From Bacteroidales bacterium (lineage in GTDB: Bacteria > Bacteroidota > Bacteroidia > Bacteroidales > ML635J-15), in contig JAQVOJ010000023.1 in assembly GCA_028702675.1 (NCBI GenBank), forward strand, positions 1 to 33,025: a stretch of 33,025 nt of DNA. Direction: 5' to 3'. Shown here piece after piece: positions 17,109 to 25,066 of this stretch. The notes below the pieces were generated by a model. The model was not told where the DNA came from, did not search any database, and was given only the letters and a program-made list of their open reading frames with translations. The stretch's first letter is position 1, and each line of letters opens with the position of its first letter. The translations under genes and the position numbers were made by a program.

Positions 17109-18059
17109 TTAGTTTTTACATTTATTTACAAACCATTTGCAGAACAATTCCACTCCGGTATCAAAATCGGTATGTGCAATAAAGTTTAAGGTTTGTTTTG
17201 CTTTTTCGGTATTTGCCCATGTTTTGTCGGCTTCTTCTTTTATACTGTTTGTAAATTCTAATATTGCTTTTTTGTTTAAATGTTTTTCAAGAGTATTTAC
17301 CATTTCTAGTAAGCTGTGTGCTTTACCATATCCAAGATTAAAAATATCTGTTTTCTTTTTGTTGTAGAGTATAGCATTGTATATTCCTTCAACAATATCA
17401 TCTACATATGTGTAATCTCGCATACTGCTACCATCACCAAATAATCGGATAGGTTCATTATTTAGTATTTTTTCACTAAAGCTGTAAAGTGCTAAATCGG
17501 GTCGCATGTGTGGACCATAAACACTAAAAAACCTAAGCGAAATAAAATCGAAGTTATGTTTTTTAGAATATTCCATTCCCATTTGTTCGCAAAGGAGTTT
17601 TGTAAATGCATACGGGCTTATTGGTTGAAGGGGAGAAATATTTTCGTGCCAGGGTAATTCTTTAGAGTTGCCGTATATACTGCTCGAAGAAGCAAAAACT
17701 ACTTTTGGAATATTGTTTTTAATAACATAATTAAATACTTGCCGGGTTCCTTCTACATTTACTTCGTGATATATTTCTTTTTGTTTAATCGATAATCGCA
17801 CTCCACCTTTAGAGGCTAAATGTATAAGCATATCAAATTTACCATTTACAGAGCTTGTATTTGGTAAGTTATGCATATCAATATTAATTAAGTGGAATTT
17901 TTTGCAATTAAGAAAATCATGAATATTGGCAAATTTGATTTTTGGGCTATAAAACTCGTCAAAATTATCAACTACAGTTATTTCAAGCCCCTTATTAAGT
18001 AAGAATCTTACTAAATTACTACCTATAAAACCTGCTCCGCCGGTAATTAATACATGCAT
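17109..18059 (-). CDS. NAD-dependent epimerase, UDP-glucuronate 4-epimerase-like
   Basis: A 316-residue extended short-chain dehydrogenase. The NAD-binding GGAGFIGSN is at residues 7-15, the catalytic Tyr150/Lys154 pair is in SPYAFTK, and the Ser cluster is in FASSSSIYG. The segment VDNFDEFYSPKIK after the second strand resembles the CapI/GAE group (UDP-GlcA to UDP-GalA), where an NDYYD-x-xLK motif is usual. UDP-galactose 4-epimerase or an ADP-heptose-like specificity cannot be excluded. It supplies an activated sugar in the cytoplasm for the polysaccharide made by the following genes. Only one base separates it from the other epimerase gene. Confidence 0.8.
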   Translation of the reverse strand: MHVLITGGAGFIGSNLVRFLLNKGLEITVVDNFDEFYSPKIKFANIHDFLNCKKFHLINIDMHNLPNTSSVNGKFDMLIHLASKGGVRLSIKQKEIYHEVNVEGTRQVFNYVIKNNIPKVVFASSSSIYGNSKELPWHENISPLQPISPYAFTKLLCEQMGMEYSKKHNFDFISLRFFSVYGPHMRPDLALYSFSEKILNNEPIRLFGDGSSMRDYTYVDDIVEGIYNAILYNKKKTDIFNLGYGKAHSLLEMVNTLEKHLNKKAILEFTNSIKEEADKTWANTEKAKQTLNFIAHTDFDTGVELFCKWFVNKCKN

Positions 18060-18060
18060 A

Positions 18061-19050
18061 TTATTTTAGATTCTTGTAATACCATTCTATTGCTTGTTCA
18101 AGCCCTTTATGAACATCATATTTTGGATTATAGCCAAGTAATTCTTTTGCTTTATTAATTGAAGCTAACGAGTGTTTAATATCTCCTTGTCTTTCGGGTC
18201 CGTGTAAAGGTTTAATTTTGCTAACCTCCGGTTTAAATTTTGTTAGTTGAGCAATCAGTTCTTGTGTTAAATTATTCAAGGAGTTGCTTTCGCCATACGC
18301 GATATTAAAAACAGTATTAAGTGCTTTTTGATTTTGAGTTGTTGCAGCTAACTCATTAGCTTGTATTACATTGTCGATATAAGTAAAATCTCTTGATTGG
18401 TTACCGTCTCCGTTAATTATTGGAGCTTCTCCTTTAAGTAGCAATTTTATAAAAAGTGGAAATACAGCGGCGTAAGCACCATAAGGATCTTGTCTTCTTC
18501 CAAAAACATTGAAATATCTTAATCCTATTGTTTCTAGTCCGTAAAGTTTTGAAAATATTTCGGCGTATAATTCATTTACATACTTAGTAATAGCATAAGG
18601 CGATAGAGGTTTCCCTATATTATCTTCGATTTTGGGTAAATCTTTATTATCACCATATGTAGAACTACTGGCAGCATAAACAAAGCGTTTTACACCTTGT
18701 TCTTTTGCTGCTACCAGCATATTTATAAAGCCACCAATATTAACATCATTAGTAGTTTTAGGATCGTTTATTGAACGAGGTACGCTTCCTAAAGCAGCCT
18801 GATGAAGAATAACATCAATGTTTTTTACTGCTTTTTTGCAGGTTTCAAAATTCCTGATGTCTCCTTCTACAAACTCAAAATTGTTAAGTTTAAGGTATTC
18901 CGAAATATTTTCAATCTTTCCGGTTGCTAAATTATCTACACATACGATTTCGTTATCTTGTTTAATGAGTTTATCAATTATATTAGATCCAATAAATCCG
19001 GCGCCGCCAGTTACAAGGACTCTTTTATTGGTTAATATAGCTTTTTTCAT
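18061..19050 (-). CDS. UDP-N-acetylglucosamine(-uronate) C4-epimerase, WbpP/TviC-like
   Basis: A 329-residue extended SDR. It has NAD-binding GGAGFIGSN at 15-23, Ser128-130 in YAASSSTYGD and the Tyr152/Lys156 pair in SPYAITK. The stretch HQAALGSVPRSINDPKTTN and the later RYFNVFGRRQDPYGAYAAV are typical of WbpP/TviC, which epimerise UDP-GlcNAc or UDP-GlcNAcA at C4 to the galacto form. Its usual partner, a UDP-GlcNAc 6-dehydrogenase (WbpO/TviB), is absent from this window. It starts only five bases after rny and one base before the second epimerase, suggesting read-through from the housekeeping gene into the polysaccharide cluster. Confidence 0.88.
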   Translation of the reverse strand: MKKAILTNKRVLVTGGAGFIGSNIIDKLIKQDNEIVCVDNLATGKIENISEYLKLNNFEFVEGDIRNFETCKKAVKNIDVILHQAALGSVPRSINDPKTTNDVNIGGFINMLVAAKEQGVKRFVYAASSSTYGDNKDLPKIEDNIGKPLSPYAITKYVNELYAEIFSKLYGLETIGLRYFNVFGRRQDPYGAYAAVFPLFIKLLLKGEAPIINGDGNQSRDFTYIDNVIQANELAATTQNQKALNTVFNIAYGESNSLNNLTQELIAQLTKFKPEVSKIKPLHGPERQGDIKHSLASINKAKELLGYNPKYDVHKGLEQAIEWYYKNLK

Positions 19051-19055
19051 AAACT

Positions 19056-20594
19056 CTATTTAGCGTAGTTTACAGCTCTTGTTTCGCGTATAACTGTAAT
19101 TTTTACTTGCCCCGGGTATGTCATTTCATCCTGAATTCTATTAGCAATTTCTATACTTAGATTATTTGCTTCTTCGTCAGTCATTTTTTCGCTTCCAACA
19201 ATTACTCTAAGTTCTCTACCTGCTTGTATAGCATAAGTTTTTAGTACTCCCGGATAACTTAATGCAAGTGCTTCTAAGTCTTTTAGTCTTTTGATATAAG
19301 ATTCAACAATTTCTCTTCTTGCTCCTGGTCTTGCTCCAGATATAGCATCGCAAACTTGTACTATTGGAGATATTAAATTATTCATTTCCACTTCTTCGTG
19401 GTGAGCTCCAATTGCGTTGCAAACTTCAGGTTTTTCTTTAAATTTTTCGGCTAATTGCATACCATAAATTGCGTGAGGTAATTCAGTTTCTTCTTCGGGT
19501 ATTTTACCTATATCGTGAAGAAGTCCGGCACGTTTAGCGAGTTTTGCATTAAGACCTAATTCCGAAGCCATAATTGCACTTAAATTAGCCACTTCGCGTG
19601 AATGTTGCAAAAGGTTTTGTCCGTATGATGAGCGATATTTCATCCTTCCTACCATTCTCACTAATTCGGGATGTAGTCCGTGAACACCTAAATCTATGGT
19701 AGTGCGTTTACCTATTTCTATTATTTCCTCTTCAACTTGTTTTTTAGTTTTATTTACAACCTCTTCGATTCTTGCAGGGTGTATTCTTCCGTCGGTAACC
19801 AATTGGTGAAGCGAAAGTCTGGCAATTTCTCTTTTTACGGGGTCGAATCCTGAAAGAATAATAGCTTCGGGAGTATCATCCACAATAATTTCTATACCTG
19901 TTGCAGCTTCGAGGGCTCTAATATTTCTACCTTCGCGTCCAATAATTCTACCTTTCATATCGTCGTTTTCGATATGAAAGACTGTAACAGCATTTTCGAT
20001 TGTCGTTTCGGTTGCAACTCTTTGAATTGCTTCAATTACAAGTTTTTTTGCTTTTTTATTTGCAGTAAGTTTTGCTTCTTCTATTATTTCGTTTATTTGC
20101 GATGCTGCTTCTGTATGTGCTTCGCCTACAAGCGATTCAACGAGTTGAGCTTTTGCTTCTTCTGCCGAAAGTCCTGATACAACTTCTAAGTTTTTTACTT
20201 GTTCTTTATGAAGTTTATCAAGCTCTTCGGTTTTACGTTGTAAGTGGTCTAACTGTAAAGTTAAATTTTCTCGCTGGTTTTCCAGGTCTTTTTTTGTTCT
20301 TTGAGTTTCTTCAATTCTTTGGTTTAAACTCGATTCTTTTTGTTTAATTCTGTTTTCGGCATGAGCAATTTTTTGGTTTTTTTCGTTTATTATTTCTTCG
20401 TGTTCCGATTTTAATTGAAGAAACTTTTCTTTTGCTTGAAGTATTTTATCCTTTTTAATTACTTCTGCATCGAGTTTGCCTTCTTCAATTATTCGTTGTT
20501 TTTTTTTGCTCAGTGCAAAGTCCCACAAAAAATAAGAACCTCCAGCACCTACCAACAAAGCAATTGCTCCTACTATTAATGTTATAGTTTCCAT
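19056..20594 (-). CDS. rny: Ribonuclease Y
   Basis: A 512-residue membrane-anchored endoribonuclease that starts decay of many mRNAs. Domains in order: one N-terminal membrane helix (about 4-24), a long Glu/Lys/Gln-rich coiled coil (about 30-190), a KH RNA-binding domain with [10 protein letters not shown] at 215-224, and a metal-dependent HD domain with His331, the HD pair at 360-361 (LLHDIGK) and HH at 398-399. The C-terminal part ends with VRAVNYAK-like residues usual in the family. Full length and intact. It lies downstream of the 6S RNA gene and directly upstream of the polysaccharide genes, with a 5-base gap. Confidence 0.97.
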   Translation of the reverse strand: METITLIVGAIALLVGAGGSYFLWDFALSKKKQRIIEEGKLDAEVIKKDKILQAKEKFLQLKSEHEEIINEKNQKIAHAENRIKQKESSLNQRIEETQRTKKDLENQRENLTLQLDHLQRKTEELDKLHKEQVKNLEVVSGLSAEEAKAQLVESLVGEAHTEAASQINEIIEEAKLTANKKAKKLVIEAIQRVATETTIENAVTVFHIENDDMKGRIIGREGRNIRALEAATGIEIIVDDTPEAIILSGFDPVKREIARLSLHQLVTDGRIHPARIEEVVNKTKKQVEEEIIEIGKRTTIDLGVHGLHPELVRMVGRMKYRSSYGQNLLQHSREVANLSAIMASELGLNAKLAKRAGLLHDIGKIPEEETELPHAIYGMQLAEKFKEKPEVCNAIGAHHEEVEMNNLISPIVQVCDAISGARPGARREIVESYIKRLKDLEALALSYPGVLKTYAIQAGRELRVIVGSEKMTDEEANNLSIEIANRIQDEMTYPGQVKITVIRETRAVNYAK

Positions 20595-20619
20595 TGTTTT
20601 AATTTAGTTTTTAGTTATT

Positions 20620-20817
20620 AAAAAACCCGTATTAAATTCTTCAATATGTTAAGTAAAACCCCTGCAATAACATGGGTGGAGCTGCCTCCGGATTTCCGCC
20701 TTCCCCTGTTCTGTAAAGAATCCCGCTAGGGATGGGGCCTGCCGTACATCCGATAGAGCTTTGCTCCAATTGTGAAAGTGTTGAGTTTTCTTAGCATTAA
20801 AGAATCAATACGGGCTA
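20620..20817 (-). ncRNA. ssrS: 6S RNA (Bacteroidota type)
   Basis: On the minus strand, CCCGTATT (20807-20814) pairs with AATACGGG (20626-20633), and the closing stem goes on with TTCTT / AAGAA and TAATG / CATATTG inside. The middle is GC-richer, with an internal region around 20680-20765 that can form the large bubble and apical arm of 6S RNA. A run of six T follows the 3' arm (20620-20625), so the closing stem doubles as a terminator. 6S RNA binds the RNA polymerase holoenzyme by mimicking an open promoter. Position just after zapA is the same as ssrS in proteobacteria. Assigned from structure and synteny; exact ends are estimates. Confidence 0.82.
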
Positions 20818-20842
20818 TGTCGTAAAATATTTAAAGAACGTT

Positions 20843-21151
20843 TTACTCTTCTTCGATAACCTCTTCTATTATTCTGTCGAGGTTCCTTATTTTATTCAGC
20901 ACAGGTGCTAATTCGTTTTCTCCGCCTAATGACAACGCTTGTACTGCAAACTGTAATGTTACCATTGCTAAGTAATCTTGGTCGTCTCTGTCTTTATATC
21001 CTTTTTTCTTAAACTGCAAAACTAATTCATTTATTTTGTTTGCAGCTTTTCGAATAAGTTCTTCTTTCTGTCCGTCTCCTCGTGCTATCTTTACCGGATA
21101 GTTTCTGCCTTGTAAATTTATATTTATTGTTATTATCGACTTATCTTCCAT
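20843..21151 (-). CDS. zapA: Cell division protein ZapA
   Basis: A 102-residue protein of the ZapA family, which binds FtsZ and bundles its protofilaments at mid-cell. The N-terminal globular part has the typical TININLQGRNYPVKI strand pattern followed by EELIRKAANKINELV. The C-terminal helix (about residues 60-102, DYLAMVTLQFAVQAL onwards) would make the tetrameric coiled coil. Length is usual for the family. It is seven bases downstream of a coiled-coil gene on the same strand and about 28 bases upstream of the 6S RNA 5' end. The 6S RNA may be transcribed partly through zapA, as known in E. coli; that is inference here. Confidence 0.92.
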   Translation of the reverse strand: MEDKSIITININLQGRNYPVKIARGDGQKEELIRKAANKINELVLQFKKKGYKDRDDQDYLAMVTLQFAVQALSLGGENELAPVLNKIRNLDRIIEEVIEEE

Positions 21152-21158
21152 CCGGCTA

Positions 21159-21455
21159 TTATTTATTCAAAAGAGCTATGCAATTATCAATTTCCCGTAT
21201 TATTTTATTTAATCTTAATCTGGCTACTTTTTCCTCTCCTTCTTCATCTGTTACTAATGCTTTTGCCAATTTAAGATTTTCGTATTGTTTTGTTAATTCG
21301 TAAAGTTTTTCCTTATAAGCTGTGTTTTCTTTTTGTTTTAATTCTAATTCTTGCTCTAAGATACGATAATTTTTTAACGAAGTTTCATATTTTGACAATA
21401 ATATTGAAATGTTTTTCTCATGTCGTTCTAATATGTTTTCGTAATCCTTATTCAT
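21159..21455 (-). CDS. Small coiled-coil protein upstream of zapA
   Basis: A 98-residue, charged, almost wholly helical protein. Residues about 5-65 show heptad spacing of Leu, Ile and Tyr, which predicts a coiled coil. The C-terminal half, with LKLAKALVTDEEGEEKVARL and a following NKIIREIDNCIALL, is a conserved block seen in small proteins next to zapA in Bacteroidota. Given size, coiled coil and position, a ZapB-like division role is plausible but unproven. It is the first gene of the zapA - 6S - rny series; a -7 box at 21473-21480 lies about 20 bases upstream. Confidence 0.82.
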   Translation of the reverse strand: MNKDYENILERHEKNISILLSKYETSLKNYRILEQELELKQKENTAYKEKLYELTKQYENLKLAKALVTDEEGEEKVARLRLNKIIREIDNCIALLNK

Positions 21456-21472
21456 ATCTTAATTTATAATTA

Positions 21473-21480
21473 CAAAAATA
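21473..21480 (-). promoter_or_regulatory. -7 box for the coiled-coil / zapA genes
   Basis: The minus strand reads TATTTTTG, a full match to TAnnTTTG, with a TTG about 23 bases further upstream as weak -33. The leader would be about 15 bases. It is divergent from the M23 gene promoter, and the two overlap in their -33 regions. Confidence 0.5.
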
Positions 21481-21515
21481 ATGTTATTTTACTTTAAATA
21501 AAACAATATTGCATG

Positions 21516-21523
21516 TAGTTTTG
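21516..21523 (+). promoter_or_regulatory. -7 box for the M23 peptidase gene
   Basis: TAGTTTTG fits TAnnTTTG, with TTTA 19 bases upstream at 21493-21496 as -33. It places the start of transcription near 21529, which favours the ATG at 21545 and argues against the frame openings at 21509 and 21527. Confidence 0.5.
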
Positions 21524-21544
21524 CACATGACTAAAATAATAACT

Positions 21545-23233
21545 ATGATACAACGGATTTTGTTTAAAATATTTATATTGATTTTAATATTATTTGGCGC
21601 CTTACAGTCTTATGCTCAACTAGATACTATCAAGTTTGCGAAACCTTTAAATATTGATCTTTTGCTTACCGGAAATTTTGCCGAGCCACGTGGAGCTCAT
21701 TTTCATTCCGGTTTAGATTTTCGTACTTATGGCGAAGGAAAAGCTCTAATGTCTATTGCAGAGGGATATGTTTCAAGAATTAATATTTCTCCGTGGGGAT
21801 ATGGTAAAGCTGTTTATATTAAGCATCCAAACGGATATACCTCGGTGTATGGACATATTAGCAGGTTCGAAGAGCCTTTGGCATCTTATGTTGAAAGATT
21901 GCAATATCAGATTGAATCTTTTTCTGTTGATACTATTTTGCCCGAAAATTTATTGCAAATTACAAAAGGACAAATATTTGCATACTCTGGTAATACAGGG
22001 CATTCTGCCGGTCCGCATCTGCATTTTGAGCTTAGAGAATCAAATACGGAAAAACCTGTAAATACTTTAAATTCAGTTTATAAAATTAAAGATAATATTA
22101 GTCCTACTATCTTATCCATTGTAGTATATGCAAGCGAAACAGAGCTTAAAAGAATTGTTGCTGATAAAAGAATTGTTGGTACTCCACCTAAATATAATGC
22201 TGGAATAATCAGTGTTAATATTGCCAATAATGAACAAATAAGTTTTGGACTAGAATATGTGGATAGAATGAATAATACTCATAATAAATTTGGTGTTAAG
22301 CAGCTCAAAATGTGGGTAAACGATACGCTTTATTATCATAGTTGTATCGAAAAAATTGATTTTGCCAAACAAGCGCAAAAAAATAGTTTCTTCGATTATT
22401 ATTATTATTTAAATTTTTCACGAAATATACATAGATGTTTTATTGAGCCTAATAATGATTTAGAGCATTATATGAGCATTCAAAATAGAGGATGGGTAAA
22501 TGTTAAATCCGACACAAAATATGATGTTAAGATTGAAGTAATAGATTATAATGATAATAGCTCAATTGTAGAGTGTGAATTGTTTGTTGAAAAAAATGAG
22601 CACGAAAACACTAATGGTTTTTTAAGATGGGATACTGATAATTTTTTACTTACCGAAAATGCAAGATTAGAAATAAATACGGGTAGCTTTTTCGACAATG
22701 AAACATTACAATTTTTTAAGTCAGGAGAGGCAAAGTTTTCCGGCAAATATACTGTTGAGCCATATAATATTGCTTTAAAAAGTGGAGTAGAAATAAGTAT
22801 TGCAATTAATGAGGTTGCTGAGAAGTATTATGATAAATTATTCATTGCATGCGAAAGAAAAGGACGTGTTCATTACCTAAAAGCAAAACATAACTATGAT
22901 TATTTAACAGCTTATGCTAAGGTATTAGGTACCTATTATGTTGCTGCTGATACTACTCCTCCCAAGCTTACAAGCATTAATCTAAGTAATGGTAGTAATA
23001 TGTCAGGAATATCTGAAATTAAACTAAAGATGACTGATGATTTGTCGGGCATTGCAAATTTCAATGGCTATATAAACGATAAATGGGTTTTGTTTAGTTA
23101 TGAACCAAAAAACCAAATAGCAAGTTATAGGTTCGATGAGTTTTTTCCCGAAGGAGGAAGTTATAAGCTAAAATTTATAGCCGAAGATGATTGTGGAAAC
23201 ATGTCGGTTTTAGAGCGAAACTTTACTAGGTAA
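21545..23233 (+). CDS. M23 family metallopeptidase (secreted)
   Basis: A 562-residue protein with a signal peptide (residues 1-24, cut before QLD). The LytM/M23 domain lies at about residues 40-170, with zinc ligands His54 and Asp58 in HFHSGLDF, the YGH histidine at 104 and His158/His160 in GPHLHFEL. All expected catalytic and metal residues are present, so it should cleave peptidoglycan cross-links in the periplasm. The remaining 390 residues are beta-rich and resemble Ig-like or sugar-binding modules, ending in a DDLSGIANFNGYINDKW-type domain. The start at 21545 was set by the signal peptide and the promoter box. It is divergent from zapA, and its stop abuts that of the DUF1573 gene. Confidence 0.9.
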   Translation: MIQRILFKIFILILILFGALQSYAQLDTIKFAKPLNIDLLLTGNFAEPRGAHFHSGLDFRTYGEGKALMSIAEGYVSRINISPWGYGKAVYIKHPNGYTSVYGHISRFEEPLASYVERLQYQIESFSVDTILPENLLQITKGQIFAYSGNTGHSAGPHLHFELRESNTEKPVNTLNSVYKIKDNISPTILSIVVYASETELKRIVADKRIVGTPPKYNAGIISVNIANNEQISFGLEYVDRMNNTHNKFGVKQLKMWVNDTLYYHSCIEKIDFAKQAQKNSFFDYYYYLNFSRNIHRCFIEPNNDLEHYMSIQNRGWVNVKSDTKYDVKIEVIDYNDNSSIVECELFVEKNEHENTNGFLRWDTDNFLLTENARLEINTGSFFDNETLQFFKSGEAKFSGKYTVEPYNIALKSGVEISIAINEVAEKYYDKLFIACERKGRVHYLKAKHNYDYLTAYAKVLGTYYVAADTTPPKLTSINLSNGSNMSGISEIKLKMTDDLSGIANFNGYINDKWVLFSYEPKNQIASYRFDEFFPEGGSYKLKFIAEDDCGNMSVLERNFTR

Positions 23234-23620
23234 TTACTTCTTAGCTAAAACAGTTCCCTTTATTTCAAGGGTAATTGGCGTATTTTCGGCATTTGATTTA
23301 ATTACTATTGATTTATTAAAATTACCGGGGCGCCTTGTATCGTATTTAATTATAATATCGGCAGACTCATTTTTCATAATTGGTTTTCTGGGCCAATCAA
23401 CGGCAGCACAGCCGCAACTGGTAGTTACTTCGTTAATAACCAATGGGGTAGAACCGTCGTTTGTTATTACAAACTTACAATTGCCATCGCCTTTGTATGG
23501 TATTTCGCCGTAATCATAAATAAGGGTGTCAAATTTCATAAGCGGTTTATTAGATGGGTTGCTTTGAGCTATTAGTAAGTTTGTGCTTAATGCTAAGAAG
23601 ATTATTGTTAGTAGTCTCAT
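23234..23620 (-). CDS. DUF1573 domain protein (secreted)
   Basis: A 128-residue protein with a signal peptide ending at LLIAQ, then a single Ig-like beta-sandwich: YDYGEIPYKGDGNCKFVITN, VTTSCGCAAVDWP, and DIIIKYDTRRPGNFNKSI onward to LEIKGTV. The Thr-x-x-Cys-Gly-Cys core and the order of strands are those of DUF1573, widespread in Bacteroidota and of unknown function, probably structural or binding in the periplasm. Its stop directly abuts the stop of the convergent M23 gene, with no terminator between. It is 47 bases downstream of the outer-membrane barrel gene and may belong to that transcript. Confidence 0.88.
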   Translation of the reverse strand: MRLLTIIFLALSTNLLIAQSNPSNKPLMKFDTLIYDYGEIPYKGDGNCKFVITNDGSTPLVINEVTTSCGCAAVDWPRKPIMKNESADIIIKYDTRRPGNFNKSIVIKSNAENTPITLEIKGTVLAKK

Positions 23621-23667
23621 AATTTAAAGTTTTTTCTTTTGCGTACAAAAATTTTGCCGAAAAGTGT

Positions 23668-24693
23668 TTAGTGATTATTAAAGTTTAAATCATACGAGAT
23701 ATTTACCGCAAAAGCATAATTAGTAGCTAATTGTAACCCCTTATACTTTTGATATAGTGGGAAATCAGCCATTATAGAAATGTTTAGCTTAGAAGCAATT
23801 GTATAATTTATTTGCGGAGAAATAAAGAATACATCGCTACCCGAATTCCTTGTTGTTTCCCATTCTTCATATACAGGATTATCACCTTGGCTAATTTGTG
23901 ATCTCATTTGGTTTTGCCACTTATGTTCATGCCGAACTTGTAGTATTACAGTCCAGTTTTCGCTAAGCCATGCAAGTGCAGGAGGCATGTGTAAATGCTT
24001 AGTTACAAAAAATGAAGTATTAAGAGAATTCCCAAAATTATATTGTTTCTTTTGGAAGAAACCTTCGGGTGTAATAAAATTGTGTTCGTAATTTACAAGA
24101 GCAAAAAGGCGTAGTGCACTAAAGGGGTATTCTTTAATAATGTATAATTGTGTAACAAAGCCCATGCATCCCAAAGAAGGTTGTACGTCTGGATGTAAGT
24201 CTGCCATAAAATTGCCCTCTGCCAATATTTGCTTTTTTCGACGTAGGGGTATTTTAGCACCAGCTTTTGCAGAAATCTCAAATCGATTTACAGGATTGTA
24301 ATAAATATTGTATTTTGCTGATAAAACGATATTACTAAAACCATAGCCTCTACTTGGCGTAATAAAATTCTTTATTTTATTTATATAATATCCTCCATCT
24401 GCTTCTAAAGTTAATTTGTTTGTTACTCCGTATGCCAGCATCATTGAGGCATAATTGTAAACGGCATCAGCCATTTGGTATAAAGAGTTTTCAAAAAGTT
24501 CATCCTCCAAAAAGTATCTTCCAGAATAACTATGTTTATAAAATGTATTAAATTTTAGAACATTTTTTTCCATTACCCCCATATTTGCTGTACCACCAAT
24601 AGGATTGCCTGTTGATGAAAAACACTGGGCAAATAAACCGTAACTAATAAAAATCAATAATGAACTTAAAATTAGAATTCTACCACTATTCAT
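23668..24693 (-). CDS. Outer-membrane beta-barrel protein, transporter-like
   Basis: A 341-residue protein with a signal peptide (to about residue 22, cut near AQC). The chain alternates hydrophobic and polar residues with many Tyr, Asn and Phe, ending in NYAFAVNISYDLNF, a barrel-closing strand. The mature start CFSSTGNPIGGTANMGVM is common to Bacteroidota barrel proteins annotated as transporters or MetA-pathway-like. A barrel of roughly 12-14 strands is likely. Substrate is unknown. It follows the small lipoprotein gene by two bases, and barrel plus lipoprotein may form one outer-membrane complex; that is inference. Confidence 0.75.
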   Translation of the reverse strand: MNSGRILILSSLLIFISYGLFAQCFSSTGNPIGGTANMGVMEKNVLKFNTFYKHSYSGRYFLEDELFENSLYQMADAVYNYASMMLAYGVTNKLTLEADGGYYINKIKNFITPSRGYGFSNIVLSAKYNIYYNPVNRFEISAKAGAKIPLRRKKQILAEGNFMADLHPDVQPSLGCMGFVTQLYIIKEYPFSALRLFALVNYEHNFITPEGFFQKKQYNFGNSLNTSFFVTKHLHMPPALAWLSENWTVILQVRHEHKWQNQMRSQISQGDNPVYEEWETTRNSGSDVFFISPQINYTIASKLNISIMADFPLYQKYKGLQLATNYAFAVNISYDLNFNNH

Positions 24694-24695
24694 AA

Positions 24696-25064
24696 TTAAT
24701 TAGCTATTAATATTATCGAATCCCTCTTTGTTTCTTCTCTATTGTCGGCTATAATTGTGCAGTCAACGTATTTTTTCCCTGGATTTAGGCAAGGGTCTGC
24801 ATAAAAAAGAACTACACTGTCAACACCTTCGATAGGTATTAATGGAGCATTACTGCTAGTTTGCCAGTAGTAAACCAGATTTGTGCCAGTTGCATGAGCT
24901 GTAACTCTTGTTGTATCTAACATGCTAATAGTATCGAGTTCTATGTTTACGCCAATGAACTCTTCGAGATATGATTCATCTTCATTTCCGTTTCCGTTGT
25001 TATCGTCGCAAGCATAAAAACTGAATGCGAGACCTAAAATTAAAAAAAATACAATTTTTCTCAT
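24696..25064 (-). CDS. Small lipoprotein with Ig/PKD-like domain
   Basis: A 122-residue protein with a signal peptide and lipobox (SFYAC, Cys19), followed by an Asp/Asn/Gly-rich tether (DDNNGNGNEDES). Such acidic residues right after the Cys are the known surface-export pattern of Bacteroidota lipoproteins, so it is probably surface exposed. The rest looks like a single Ig/PKD-like beta-sandwich with two Cys (in DPCLNPG and VDCTI) that could form a disulfide. It lies two bases from its neighbours on each side, within a four-gene surface cluster. Function not recognised. Confidence 0.72.
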   Translation of the reverse strand: MRKIVFFLILGLAFSFYACDDNNGNGNEDESYLEEFIGVNIELDTISMLDTTRVTAHATGTNLVYYWQTSSNAPLIPIEGVDSVVLFYADPCLNPGKKYVDCTIIADNREETKRDSIILIAN

Positions 25065-25066
25065 AA

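Noticed and set aside
20072-20347. 91-codon open frame opposite rny
   Set aside because: It is antisense to the coiled-coil region of rny; the repetitive Leu/Phe content is a shadow of Glu/Lys codons on the other strand.
21509-21544. Longer N terminus for the M23 peptidase
   Set aside because: It would begin at a TTG upstream of the -7 box at 21516-21523 and add residues before a complete signal peptide.
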